From positions 2,108,001-2,172,000 of the forward strand of contig CBDFJV010000007.1 in assembly GCA_965248605.1 (NCBI GenBank): a DNA stretch of 64,000 bases. The letters are read 5' to 3'. The notes under the pieces are model-generated. The model was not told the DNA's origin, did not search any database, and was given only the letters and a program-made list of their open reading frames with translations. A program made the position numbers and the translations under genes. The DNA is from CAUZJF01 sp965248605. Lineage in GTDB: Bacteria; Chloroflexota; Dehalococcoidia; Lucifugimonadales; CAUZJF01. Positions 7,621 through 15,275 of the stretch are shown here, in pieces (positions within the stretch are counted from its first letter, which is position 1; each line of letters begins with the position of its first letter).

Positions 7621-9963
7621 TCACAGCTCCCAGTGGTAAAGCAAAACGCCACCCTCGTCGAAGACCAGCTTCATGAATTCTGAAAACTTGCCGATCCCGT
7701 CCGTCGAGTACTTCTCTCGCTCCCGGGGACCAATATACACGTAGTCTACGCCGTACTTCGTCAGCAAGGTTTTCGCCGCGTCGATATCGTTCGTCTGATA
7801 GATTGCGGCAACGTCCTGTTCGCGACTGCCTTGAGGGTCCGCGCCGCCTCGCCACTGGACCTCGTGCCCCGGCCAGCCGAGGACGGTCGGCACGCCCGTG
7901 CTGGCGGAGATCCGGCCGAACGGCGTGTAGTCGCCACCCACGGCCTCTAAAACGGTTGCGTCTCGGTCCGCGTTACTCCTTAGATACTCGACGGCGTCGT
8001 ATTCGCCGTCCGTATCCCGATTGATGAACGCCAGGCCATCGAGAGTGGGGTTGTCGTGGAAGAGGTCTCCTTTCGTGGCCGCGGCCGCCAACGAGTAGTA
8101 GGCGGCACCAACCAGCGCGGCGACAAACACCCCGGCCCAGACGAGGCGCAGGGCCTGTGTCAGGCCGCTGACGCTGTCTTTGAGTGACATCCAGTAGTAG
8201 ACGGCGAATCCCGAAGCGGCGGCGAGGACTACCCAGCTCTGGTAGTAGAGCTTGAATACCGTATTCATCCGCTCGTGGGCGCCGCCGAAAGAATCGTCTA
8301 CGTACAGCATCTCCGGGCCCATGATAAGCAGAAGTCCAAGCGCCGCCAGAGCCAGGGCGAACACCTTGCCGGCGGCGTCCATGCCGGGCTCTCCCGCCAG
8401 CCACAATGCCGAGTAGACCGCGATTCCGATCAACAGCGCGAAGGGTAGCACCTGGATCAGTCTGCTGACGACGACTGACGTGGTGCCGCCCGGCTCGTTG
8501 AGGTAAATGAACGACCAGACGACGAAGGGGGCGAAGCCGACAAACAGCGATGCACCGGTGATCCGTGCCCAGTCCCGCCTTACAGTCGTGCGCCAGAACA
8601 CGCCGAGGATAAAAGGCGTTACGGCGACAAGGAACAGCGACCATACCAAAAACATGTGGAATGGCCGCGTCGAGACCTGTCCCTGCGCCCCGATACCCTG
8701 GACCTGGCTGGTAAAAGTCATCAGGTAAGGAGCGATCAGGACCAATGCTGTAACAACGACGGCGACCGCTGCCGGCGCCGAGTCCCTCAGAACCCCCCAG
8801 CCGACCGTTCCCCTGGCGGTATACGCTTTCAGCGCCATCACGCCGAAGACCACGGCCGCGAATACCGGCAGGTCCCACATGTTCGTGAATGCCAGCGCAC
8901 CAAGGCAGAGAGCCATCGCTCCGAGGGATGCATATTGCCAAACCTCCCTCCTTCTCCAGGCGTGCGGAGGCGACCTGAGATAGTTCCAGCATAGGGCCAG
9001 AAACAGGACGACAAAGGGAACGGACATTACGTGTGGGTGAAGGTCGCCGAGAATGTAGCTGAACAACGGGAACTCGTGGATCGTGTAGTCGACCAGTTGG
9101 TCGTCTTCGGAGGCGCCGATTACCCGGGTAGCCCGCCACCACCAGTAGAACTCGTCGGGGCGCCACGATTCGGTAAGAGTCGGGGCGGGTCCGTCCAGTC
9201 CATCGATCCCCACCCACTCCCACAACCCCCTCGAGCCGATGCCGTTGGCCCGCATGAACTCCAGCACACCCTCGAGGTTGGCCGCTCCTACCAGTAGCAC
9301 AGCCGAAGCTAGGCCGGCGACTATTGCATGACGGAACCGCCGCGACTCGGACCGGACGATGCTGTGGACCAACCCGAACATACCGGCGGCGCCGAGGGCA
9401 GGTATCAGGGCCAATGCGAGGTTATACGAGACGTTCGACGAAATCCCCGTCAGCTTGCTGAGCGTGCCCATCATCCAGTATCCGAAGTAGTAGTAGCTGA
9501 CAGTCTCACCGGCCAGCCACGGGTCCTCTGGGGCGCCTGTGAACGAGCGGATGGAAGCGTTGAGGAACATGAAGTCCATCGGCTGTTCTGTGTGATCGAT
9601 AAACGGGTCGTAAGCGCGATATATGACCCAGACGAGGAATACTCCCAGGAAAACGCCCTCCGTGGTAAGGATGAGCGTCCGATGCTGCCTGAAGAACGCG
9701 AGAAGCTCCCTGCGGCACGGCCACGCGTACCAGGCGGATAGGGCGCCGACGGCCAGGACAAGTGCGAGGATGCTGAGCTGCGTGGCGGGCAGGACTCGGA
9801 GGACGCTGAGTAGCCACGAAAGGTAGCCGATCAGAAGAATGCCGAAGGCTTTGCTGATGCTGAATCCGCGGTCGCTCAGACGAGGAAACAGGTAATAACA
9901 GAGAGGGAATATTGCCAGCCCAATAACCTCGACCGCCAGCAACCAGAGCAGGACCGTCAACAT
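7621..9963 (-). CDS. DUF2298 (Chlor_Arch_YYY domain) membrane protein
   Basis: A 780-residue polytopic membrane protein, with about 14-16 hydrophobic segments by eye and a soluble C-terminal tail. Diagnostic is the loop near residues 120-160: DHTEQPMDFMFLNASIRS followed by EDPWLAGETVSYYYFGYW. This is the DUF2298/TIGR03662 domain, restricted mostly to Chloroflexota and Archaea and thought to be a GT-C-like membrane glycosyltransferase. The C-terminal VDYVYIGPREREKY resembles the soluble domains of such enzymes. The start is ATG. It probably acts in the same surface-glycan pathway as the TIGR03663 protein downstream (inference from co-occurrence and proximity). Confidence 0.85.
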   Translation of the reverse strand: MLTVLLWLLAVEVIGLAIFPLCYYLFPRLSDRGFSISKAFGILLIGYLSWLLSVLRVLPATQLSILALVLAVGALSAWYAWPCRRELLAFFRQHRTLILTTEGVFLGVFLVWVIYRAYDPFIDHTEQPMDFMFLNASIRSFTGAPEDPWLAGETVSYYYFGYWMMGTLSKLTGISSNVSYNLALALIPALGAAGMFGLVHSIVRSESRRFRHAIVAGLASAVLLVGAANLEGVLEFMRANGIGSRGLWEWVGIDGLDGPAPTLTESWRPDEFYWWWRATRVIGASEDDQLVDYTIHEFPLFSYILGDLHPHVMSVPFVVLFLALCWNYLRSPPHAWRRREVWQYASLGAMALCLGALAFTNMWDLPVFAAVVFGVMALKAYTARGTVGWGVLRDSAPAAVAVVVTALVLIAPYLMTFTSQVQGIGAQGQVSTRPFHMFLVWSLFLVAVTPFILGVFWRTTVRRDWARITGASLFVGFAPFVVWSFIYLNEPGGTTSVVVSRLIQVLPFALLIGIAVYSALWLAGEPGMDAAGKVFALALAALGLLLIMGPEMLYVDDSFGGAHERMNTVFKLYYQSWVVLAAASGFAVYYWMSLKDSVSGLTQALRLVWAGVFVAALVGAAYYSLAAAATKGDLFHDNPTLDGLAFINRDTDGEYDAVEYLRSNADRDATVLEAVGGDYTPFGRISASTGVPTVLGWPGHEVQWRGGADPQGSREQDVAAIYQTNDIDAAKTLLTKYGVDYVYIGPREREKYSTDGIGKFSEFMKLVFDEGGVLLYHWEL

Positions 9964-10003
9964 GTGGCTATTCTAGCCGGAATGGGGTAGGGGTGTTGTA
10001 GGG

Positions 10004-10939
10004 CTACGATCCATTGAATAGGGCGTCGACGAACTCCTTGGGATCGAACGCCGCGATGTCGTCGGGCTCTTCGCCCGTGCCTATGAAGAGGACGGGGAGC
10101 TTCAGCTCATTGGCGATAGCCACCACCACGCCACCTTTGGCCGTGCCGTCGAGCTTTGCAAGGAAGACCCCGTCGCACGAAAGAGCGTCGACGAAGGCGC
10201 GAGCCTGGTGGAGGCCGTTCTGACCGGTGGTAGCGTCCAGCGCGAGTAATATGTGCTGGTTCCGGCCTTCCTCGCGTCGAGCAAGGACGCGCTGCACCTT
10301 CTTGATCTCCTCCATGAGGTTGAGTTTGGTGTGAAGGCGTCCGGCGGTGTCGATGATCACCACGTCGGCGCCGCGGGCCTTGGCCGCCTGCAGTGTGTCG
10401 AAGGCGACGGCGCCCGGATCTGCCTCGGGCCGGTGCGCGATCACGTCGGTCTCCAGCCGTTGTCCCCAGGCCTGCAGCTGGTCGATGGCCGCGGCGCGGA
10501 AGGTGTCCGCGGCGCCGAGGATCACCTTTTTACCCTCTTTCTTATAAAGGTGTGTCAGCTTAGCGATGCTGGTCGTCTTTCCCACCCCGTTTACACCAAC
10601 CATCAGGACGACCAGCGGGCCCTGCTCGCCGACTTCAGGCCGGTCGCGATCAGCGGAGCCAAGAATGGTCGCCATTTCGTCCTTGAGTGTGGCAAGGACT
10701 TCCTCGGCGTCGCCGGCACCTTCTTCTCGGACCCGCTGCCGCACGCGGTCCAAAACGACTTGAGTCGTGGCGACGCCCATGTCAGCCGAAATCAGAAGCT
10801 CTTCAAGGTTGTCCCAAAGTGACTCGTCTATCTGGGACCCACGCAGCAGGGATGCGACTCGGCCGAACCACGCGTTGCGAGTTTTCTCTACGGCGTGGGC
10901 CGTCTTCTCTTTATCTCTGGGACGCAGGAATCGCAGCAT
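10004..10939 (-). CDS. ftsY: Signal recognition particle receptor FtsY
   Basis: A 311-residue SRP receptor with essentially only the N and G domains; the acidic A domain of E. coli FtsY is absent, as in many Gram-positives and Chloroflexota. GTPase motifs: GVNGVGKTTSIAKL (P-loop), DTFRAAA, DTAGRLHTK, and the FLAKLDGTAKGG closing motif. The C-terminus is FIGTGEEPDDIAAFDPKEFV. It works with Ffh to target nascent membrane proteins. ATG at 10939 (MLRFLRPRDKEK) gives a normal amphipathic N-terminus; an in-frame upstream extension to 11020 is not family-like. Confidence 0.95.
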   Translation of the reverse strand: MLRFLRPRDKEKTAHAVEKTRNAWFGRVASLLRGSQIDESLWDNLEELLISADMGVATTQVVLDRVRQRVREEGAGDAEEVLATLKDEMATILGSADRDRPEVGEQGPLVVLMVGVNGVGKTTSIAKLTHLYKKEGKKVILGAADTFRAAAIDQLQAWGQRLETDVIAHRPEADPGAVAFDTLQAAKARGADVVIIDTAGRLHTKLNLMEEIKKVQRVLARREEGRNQHILLALDATTGQNGLHQARAFVDALSCDGVFLAKLDGTAKGGVVVAIANELKLPVLFIGTGEEPDDIAAFDPKEFVDALFNGS

Positions 10940-11125
10940 AGGGTATCCGGAAAAGCGGGACGCAGTCAGTCCAGCTGTATTTGAAGGATAGGGAAAGCGA
11001 CTAGAGAGTAGCACGATCAAATAGGGGCAACAAGAGAAGGCGCGCCAGCCAGAAACGGGAGCCGCCAGCTTCCAGGAGCCGGCGGCAGAGGAGTCCGGAG
11101 TTCTACTATCGAGACTCAGATGAGC

Positions 11126-11338
11126 CTAGCGAACGCGCGGGGCATGTGACGCTCCGCTCGCTATCGGCTCGTTGAGGTATACGTCGCCGTTGCGGATCTT
11201 GATGTTAAAACCACATTCGGGGGTGCTACACACCCATGCTTTATAGTGAATGGGAGCGCCCTGTCCCCCAAAGTCCGACAGCGGAAGCAAGCTCCCAGTC
11301 TCACACTTCTGGCACGGCGGCCAGGTTTCGTTCCCCAC
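11126..11338 (-). CDS. Small zinc-ribbon protein
   Basis: A 70-residue protein with CQKC near the N-terminus and a second pair spaced as CSTPEC (residues 36-41), separated by about 24 residues, as in a zinc ribbon. The middle segment APIHYKAWVC is hydrophobic/aromatic. ATG start with AGGGAC about 7 bp upstream on the minus strand. It has no recognisable family. It stands alone between ftsY and the repeat region. Confidence 0.6.
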   Translation of the reverse strand: MGNETWPPCQKCETGSLLPLSDFGGQGAPIHYKAWVCSTPECGFNIKIRNGDVYLNEPIASGASHAPRVR

Positions 11339-11543
11339 AAGTCCCTCCTACAATGCCGTTCGGCTCAAAAAGCGCGCGTAGTATATCACCGGCGAAAGGA
11401 CGCGTACAACACGCGCGGACGCTGGTCGGGCCACGGGGAATAATGGGGAGCATGGGTAACGCAAGGAGTCGACGGGAGCTCGATCTATGAAGTCATAGCC
11501 AACCCTTCCGTCATTTCCCTGAAATAGACGTGCCTGGGAGGAC

Positions 11544-11895
11544 TTCCACTGGTTGGGGCGTCCCGATGCGGCATCGGGACAATGCGCCTGTCCTGGCTTG
11601 AATCCCGGCGCTTCCACTGGTAGGGGCGCATTGCAATGCGCCCGTCCTTGGCTGCTCCGAGACGTGTGCAGAATTTCATCCCTTAGGGTGTCCTGCGCAA
11701 CCGGCATGGACGATTCCGGTTTCCACTGGTTGGGGCGTCCCGATGCGGCATCGGGACAATGCGCCCGTCCTGGCTTGAATCGCGGCGCGGCCAAACACAC
11801 AGAGCCTGCCCTTACATCGACCAGAACTGCTCCGAGACGTGTGCCGAATTTCATCCTTGAGGGTGTCCCGCACAACGGGACATGGACGATTCCGG
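11544..11895. repeat. Mosaic of direct and inverted repeats
   Basis: Two near-identical 67-bp direct repeats lie at 11544-11610 and 11721-11787; each holds a perfect 10-bp-stem palindrome (GTCCCGATGC/GCATCGGGAC). A second direct-repeat pair of about 68 bp lies at 11652-11719 and 11828-11895. Between them, at 11611-11647, is a shortened variant containing the palindrome GGGCGCATTGCAATGCGCCC. No reading frame with a ribosome binding site is seen. The whole 11.4-12.2 kb stretch looks like nested intergenic palindromic elements. Confidence 0.75.
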
Positions 11896-12064
11896 CGAAA
11901 AGCCTGCCCCGGCGAAAGCCGCGGGCCGGAATCCAGGAACCCAAAAACCGAAAAGCTCGCCGCCTCACGCTTGGGGCGTGGTCAAAAGTAGTAGGCATCT
12001 TCGGCACTAGTAGACCGAAATCTTTGAAATGAGGGGTAGCCGAGATTGGCGTGCTACGACGACA

Positions 12065-12085
12065 GGGCGGGTTTCAAACCCGCCC
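12065..12085. repeat. REP-like palindrome GGCGGGTTT-c-AAACCCGCC
   Basis: A perfect 10-bp inverted repeat around a single C, followed by CCTACC. The same core recurs at 28041-28060 and, in variant form, at 23000-23024, all between genes. Confidence 0.6.
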
Positions 12086-12261
12086 CTACCAAGCCGTAAC
12101 CTCAGAACCCTTCAATACTAGGATGTTGGACCACTAGTAGAGGCGTCCCGATGTCACCCCGATGCCACATCGAGGCGCCTGAAGCGTTCCGCCCAAGCTG
12201 GTCCGTTGTTCTGACACGGTGGCTCCGCCTGGTCTTAATCACAGCCGCACCAACCCAAAAC

Positions 12262-12329
12262 TTGACATACTAGCACATCCGTGCTACGCTATCTTTCGAG
12301 GGACTGACCCCACGGATCGGTCCTTTTTT
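12262..12329 (+). promoter_or_regulatory. Promoter-like sequence with an immediate terminator-like hairpin
   Basis: TTGACA (12262-12267) and TACGCT (12285-12290) are 17 bp apart. Initiation would be near 12297. Directly after this, 12301-12310 pairs with 12314-12323 (10 positions, one mismatch and one G-U) around a 3-nt loop, followed by six T, G, then five T. This is a strong intrinsic terminator or attenuator at the very start of the transcript, ahead of two small genes with good ribosome binding sites. Confidence 0.55.
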
Positions 12330-12368
12330 GTTTTTCTGGCCCACCGACTCAGCACGAGGAGATCAACA

Positions 12369-12560
12369 ATGCACAAGACGACAACCGAAATCGACCCGTA
12401 CCCCGCACCCTGTACCCTGTCCCCCCACCTCCGATCTGTCGGATTTTCCCTGAAAGTGTCGGAAAGCCTCAGATACAAATCCGACAACTTCCTACGGATT
12501 CCGACACTTTCGAAGAGCGTTTTTTCAAGACCACCACTAAACCAGGAGGACTCAACATAA
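12369..12560 (+). CDS. Small protein of unknown function (leader ORF)
   Basis: A 63-residue frame beginning ATG with GAGGAG 7 bp upstream. It resembles no family I know; the sequence is Pro/Ser-rich with SDNFLRIPTLSKSVF in the middle. Its TAA stop overlaps the ATG of the next frame as TAATG, which suggests translational coupling. The coding region contains four copies of the heptamer TGTCGGA or its complement (see the repeat entry), so its main role may be as RNA structure rather than as protein. Confidence 0.4.
   Translation: MHKTTTEIDPYPAPCTLSPHLRSVGFSLKVSESLRYKSDNFLRIPTLSKSVFSRPPLNQEDST
12437..12511. repeat. Interlocked inverted repeats built on TGTCGGA
   Basis: TGTCGGATTT (12437-12446) is complementary to 12477-12486, and GAAAGTGTCGGA (12452-12463) is perfectly complementary to 12500-12511. 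The two pairs interlock (left1, left2, right1, right2). Because all arms share TGTCGGA/TCCGACA, alternative nested pairings are also possible. This fits a pseudoknot, a switchable RNA structure, or a multi-site operator. Confidence 0.55.
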
Positions 12561-12727
12561 TGGAAAGCGACCCTCAACCGGAATCGCATGAGCTTTCTGA
12601 CAGGCAGTTGGCCGTCCTGCCGTACCTCGTCATGGCCCCACCGTCTCATCGTCCTCGATTTGTGAGAATGACCGCCTTGGGGTTATACTTTCGGGTGGTC
12701 CCCGCGTCGCCTTCGGCGCGGGGATAA
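12560..12727 (+). pseudogene. Truncated phBC6A51-type helix-turn-helix gene
   Basis: A 55-residue frame with AGGAGGA upstream of its ATG, coupled to the preceding small frame. The segment LSDRQLAVLPYLVMAPP closely resembles the first helix of phBC6A51-type HTH proteins, which usually continue into a second and a recognition helix. Here the sequence turns into Arg/Ser/Pro-rich residues and stops at 12727, so only the N-terminal part of the domain remains. I infer a decayed regulatory or mobile-element gene. It could instead be a real micro-protein that borrows this motif. Confidence 0.45.
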
Positions 12728-12770
12728 GTTAATCGCGCGGAAAGCGCCTTCCGGAAACCCCTCCAAGACC

Positions 12771-13808
12771 TTGAAAGTCGGCATACTGAACGTCACAGCT
12801 TACTCCGGACTCGAACTTGTCCGGATTCTGGACCGGCATCCCGAGGCTGACGTCACTGCTGTCACGGGACGTACCAGCGCGGGCAAGGCGCTGGCCGACG
12901 TTTTTCCTCATCTCTCGTCCCTTTCACTAACCATCACAGAGGACATCACAGAATCCGTCGACGTCGTCTTTTCGGCTCTGCCGCACGCCGCGAGCGCCCA
13001 GAAGCTGGCTGGTCTGCTTGACCAGGGCGTCAAGGCGGTGGACATCAGCGCCGATTTCAGGCTGCGCGATGCCGAAGCATATAGAGAGTGGTATGACGTC
13101 GACCACCCTGCTCCGGAATACATCGAAGATTCGGTCTACGGACTGACGGAGCTGCACAGAGACGAGGTCGCGGGGGCAGATCTGGTGGCCAATCCCGGAT
13201 GTTATCCGACGGCCGCGGTCCTCGGTCTCGCACCTGCGGTACGCGCCGGAATCATCGAACCGGACATCATCGTCGACGCCAAGTCGGGGGTGTCAGGCGC
13301 GGGCCAGAAGCTCGAGCACGGCTACCTCTACTCCGAGGTCAACGAGAGTATAAGGGCGTACGCTCTCGACGGCGGCCACTTCCACCTCCCGGAGATCACC
13401 CAGGAACTCGGAGCCCTGGACGACGAAACCGAGTTCAAGGTGACCTTCGTACCCCACGTGGTGCCGATGACCAGGGGTATCCTCGCCACTTGCTATGCAC
13501 CGCTGCGCCCCGGCTCTCTTGGGGCGAGCCCCCCTACCCAGGTGGAGGTGCGGGACCTGTATGAAAGCTTCTACGCCGGCGAGGCGTTTGTGCAAGTTTC
13601 GCCCTCGTCCCCGACGACCAAACAAACGCTCGGGGGAAATACATGCGTCGTGTATCCCGTCGTAGACGAACGGACCAATCGGCTCGTAGTGATAAGCTGC
13701 ATCGACAACCTCGTCAAGGGAGCAGCCGGCCAGGCGGTCCAGAACATGAACTTGATGTTCGGCCTGGACGAGGAAGAGGGTCTTCAGCAGCTCTCGCTCT
13801 ATCCGTGA
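12771..13808 (+). CDS. argC: N-acetyl-gamma-glutamyl-phosphate reductase
   Basis: A 345-residue ArgC, which reduces N-acetylglutamyl-phosphate to the semialdehyde with NADPH in arginine synthesis. The N-terminal KVGILNVTAYSGLELVRIL departs from the usual GAxGYxG loop at one position (NVTAYSG). The catalytic Cys is in ANPGCYPTAA. Further on are KSGVSGAGQK, HFHLPEI and VPHVVPMTRGI. Length is typical. It starts with TTG at 12771; no strong ribosome binding site is visible. No other arginine gene is nearby. Confidence 0.93.
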   Translation: MKVGILNVTAYSGLELVRILDRHPEADVTAVTGRTSAGKALADVFPHLSSLSLTITEDITESVDVVFSALPHAASAQKLAGLLDQGVKAVDISADFRLRDAEAYREWYDVDHPAPEYIEDSVYGLTELHRDEVAGADLVANPGCYPTAAVLGLAPAVRAGIIEPDIIVDAKSGVSGAGQKLEHGYLYSEVNESIRAYALDGGHFHLPEITQELGALDDETEFKVTFVPHVVPMTRGILATCYAPLRPGSLGASPPTQVEVRDLYESFYAGEAFVQVSPSSPTTKQTLGGNTCVVYPVVDERTNRLVVISCIDNLVKGAAGQAVQNMNLMFGLDEEEGLQQLSLYP

Positions 13809-13851
13809 AAACCTGTCTGACTCACACTCGGTGACCGGAGGCACTACCTAA

Positions 13852-14883
13852 ATGAGAAAGTTCGTTGTATGGAACATCGCATTCGTGCTGCTGTTCATCG
13901 CCGGCTGTCTCGGGGCACTTACCGTTTACGTCGGGGCCTCCACGGTCGATTCGGCAGACACCGCGGGTGAGTTCCTTGGTCTCCTTGAAACTCGCGATTT
14001 CGATGCCGCCCGCGACTTAACTTCGTCCTTGTTCCAGGCCTCGCAAGACAGCTCGTCCATGCGTAGCAACTTCGATACTGCTGGGGTCGCGAAGGTTGAG
14101 CTCGTACCGTGGAGAGATCGCACGGTCGAGCGTCGCCTGGACTCGGACATGCGAGCGTTTCTCACGAACGGGTACGGAGACGAGATACTGCTATGGCTCA
14201 AGATGGCCAAAGAGGATGGCCAATGGAAGGTCCTCGCGATGGCCGACGAACTACGTCGACACATTGGCCCCGGCATGTGGTTTCAGACGATCCCTTCCGA
14301 AGAAAAGCTGCGTGAGTTGACGGACAAGGCGATTGCAGACTTTGCCAAAGCTTTGAGAGATGAGGACCTCACGGAGTTCTACGAGACGATGTCGAGGGGG
14401 TTCCAAGTCGGGGTACCTATTAGCCAGTTCCAAAGGGGCTATCAATTTCTGATAGACAAAGAGGCAGACATAACGGGTGTCGAAGAGGTCAGCGCGATCT
14501 ACGATCTGCGTTTGCCACCCTCCTCGGTCTCGGACCCGGACGAGATACTGCAACTAGGCGGCCCTGACGCCGAGTTCCAGGGGTCTTTCCACGGTCTGGC
14601 GCTGATTGAGGAATTCAAGCCAGGGGAAGCCAGCGGAGAGCTTGCCGCCGGAGGCGCAGGCGTTGAACCGCGGGTGCTTGACGTGTTGATCGTGTCTGGC
14701 TTCTACCCGATTGCGGCCGGCCCTGTCGCCTTCACTTTCCGCTACATATACGAGCATCCCGAATGGAAGCTGTTCCGTATTCTGGTCAAGGAACCAGACC
14801 TCACGACGATCGAGCCCCACCATTGCATTCAGTGGCTACTGACCCAGACAGTAATGGACCCTTCTCTCTGCTTCCAAGAGTAG
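13852..14883 (+). CDS. Exported or membrane-anchored protein of unknown function
   Basis: A 343-residue protein with one N-terminal hydrophobic segment (residues ~5-28, VVWNIAFVLLFIAGCLGALTVYV), a signal peptide or anchor. The rest looks soluble, with two similar halves: each has a helical stretch (GEFLGLLETRDFDAARDL and ADFAKALRDEDLTEFYETM) followed by a beta-rich part (GDEILLWLKMAKEDGQWKVL and VAFTFRYIYEHPEWKLFRI). This suggests two NTF2-like or DUF4878-like domains (inference). ATG start with CGGAGG upstream. It follows argC by 43 bp. Confidence 0.65.
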   Translation: MRKFVVWNIAFVLLFIAGCLGALTVYVGASTVDSADTAGEFLGLLETRDFDAARDLTSSLFQASQDSSSMRSNFDTAGVAKVELVPWRDRTVERRLDSDMRAFLTNGYGDEILLWLKMAKEDGQWKVLAMADELRRHIGPGMWFQTIPSEEKLRELTDKAIADFAKALRDEDLTEFYETMSRGFQVGVPISQFQRGYQFLIDKEADITGVEEVSAIYDLRLPPSSVSDPDEILQLGGPDAEFQGSFHGLALIEEFKPGEASGELAAGGAGVEPRVLDVLIVSGFYPIAAGPVAFTFRYIYEHPEWKLFRILVKEPDLTTIEPHHCIQWLLTQTVMDPSLCFQE

Positions 14884-14967
14884 TGACGGCTTGGCCGGTC
14901 TGACAGCCGACTTGTAGGAACCCGCTCCGGGCATCGGACCGACCGTTCGCGTGGACGAGCAGGCCGA

Positions 14968-14996
14968 TTGCCGTGCTACTACCTCCACGCTACAAT
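14968..14996 (+). promoter_or_regulatory. Promoter of tRNA-Glu
   Basis: TTGCCG (14968-14973) and TACAAT (14991-14996) with 17-bp spacing, about 95 bp upstream of the tRNA. It may also serve ligA. Confidence 0.45.
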
Positions 14997-15093
14997 ATGT
15001 GAGCGGCCCGACCGCACCTAACCGCTCAGGCCAGGACACGGCAACCGCACGACCTGCTATTTTCAGACCGACGGCCTGATGGGCCCTGATCGT

Positions 15094-15166
15094 GCCCCCA
15101 TCGTCTAGTGGACTAGGACGGCGGCCTTTCAAGCCGCAAACACGGATTCGAATTCCGTTGGGGGCA
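15094..15166 (+). tRNA. tRNA-Glu(TTC)
   Basis: A 73-nt cloverleaf. The acceptor stem GCCCCCA pairs with TGGGGGC (15159-15165), discriminator A. The anticodon loop is CTTTCAA with TTC, and the T-arm ACGGATTCGAATTCCGT is canonical. No CCA is encoded. Confidence 0.95.
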
Positions 15167-15275
15167 TTTCCATTCCGAACACTTTGACGCGCCTGTTCGC
15201 TCCACGAAAGGCTCTTAGTCGCGTTGGCATGTCGACTACCGTCAACGACGACCGCTGACGTTGGACCAACACGAC

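Noticed and set aside
7973..9223. A 416-codon minus-strand frame
   Set aside because: Out-of-frame shadow of the DUF2298 gene; Arg/Gly/Pro-rich composition typical of GC-rich overlap frames.
11544..11895. Possible CRISPR array
   Set aside because: The repeats are ~67 bp, only two copies each, interleaved, and contain long palindromes; there are no regular spacers and no cas genes.
12219..12368. Longer version of the small leader frame starting upstream
   Set aside because: The added part runs through the promoter and terminator-like hairpin; ATG 12369 has the ribosome binding site.
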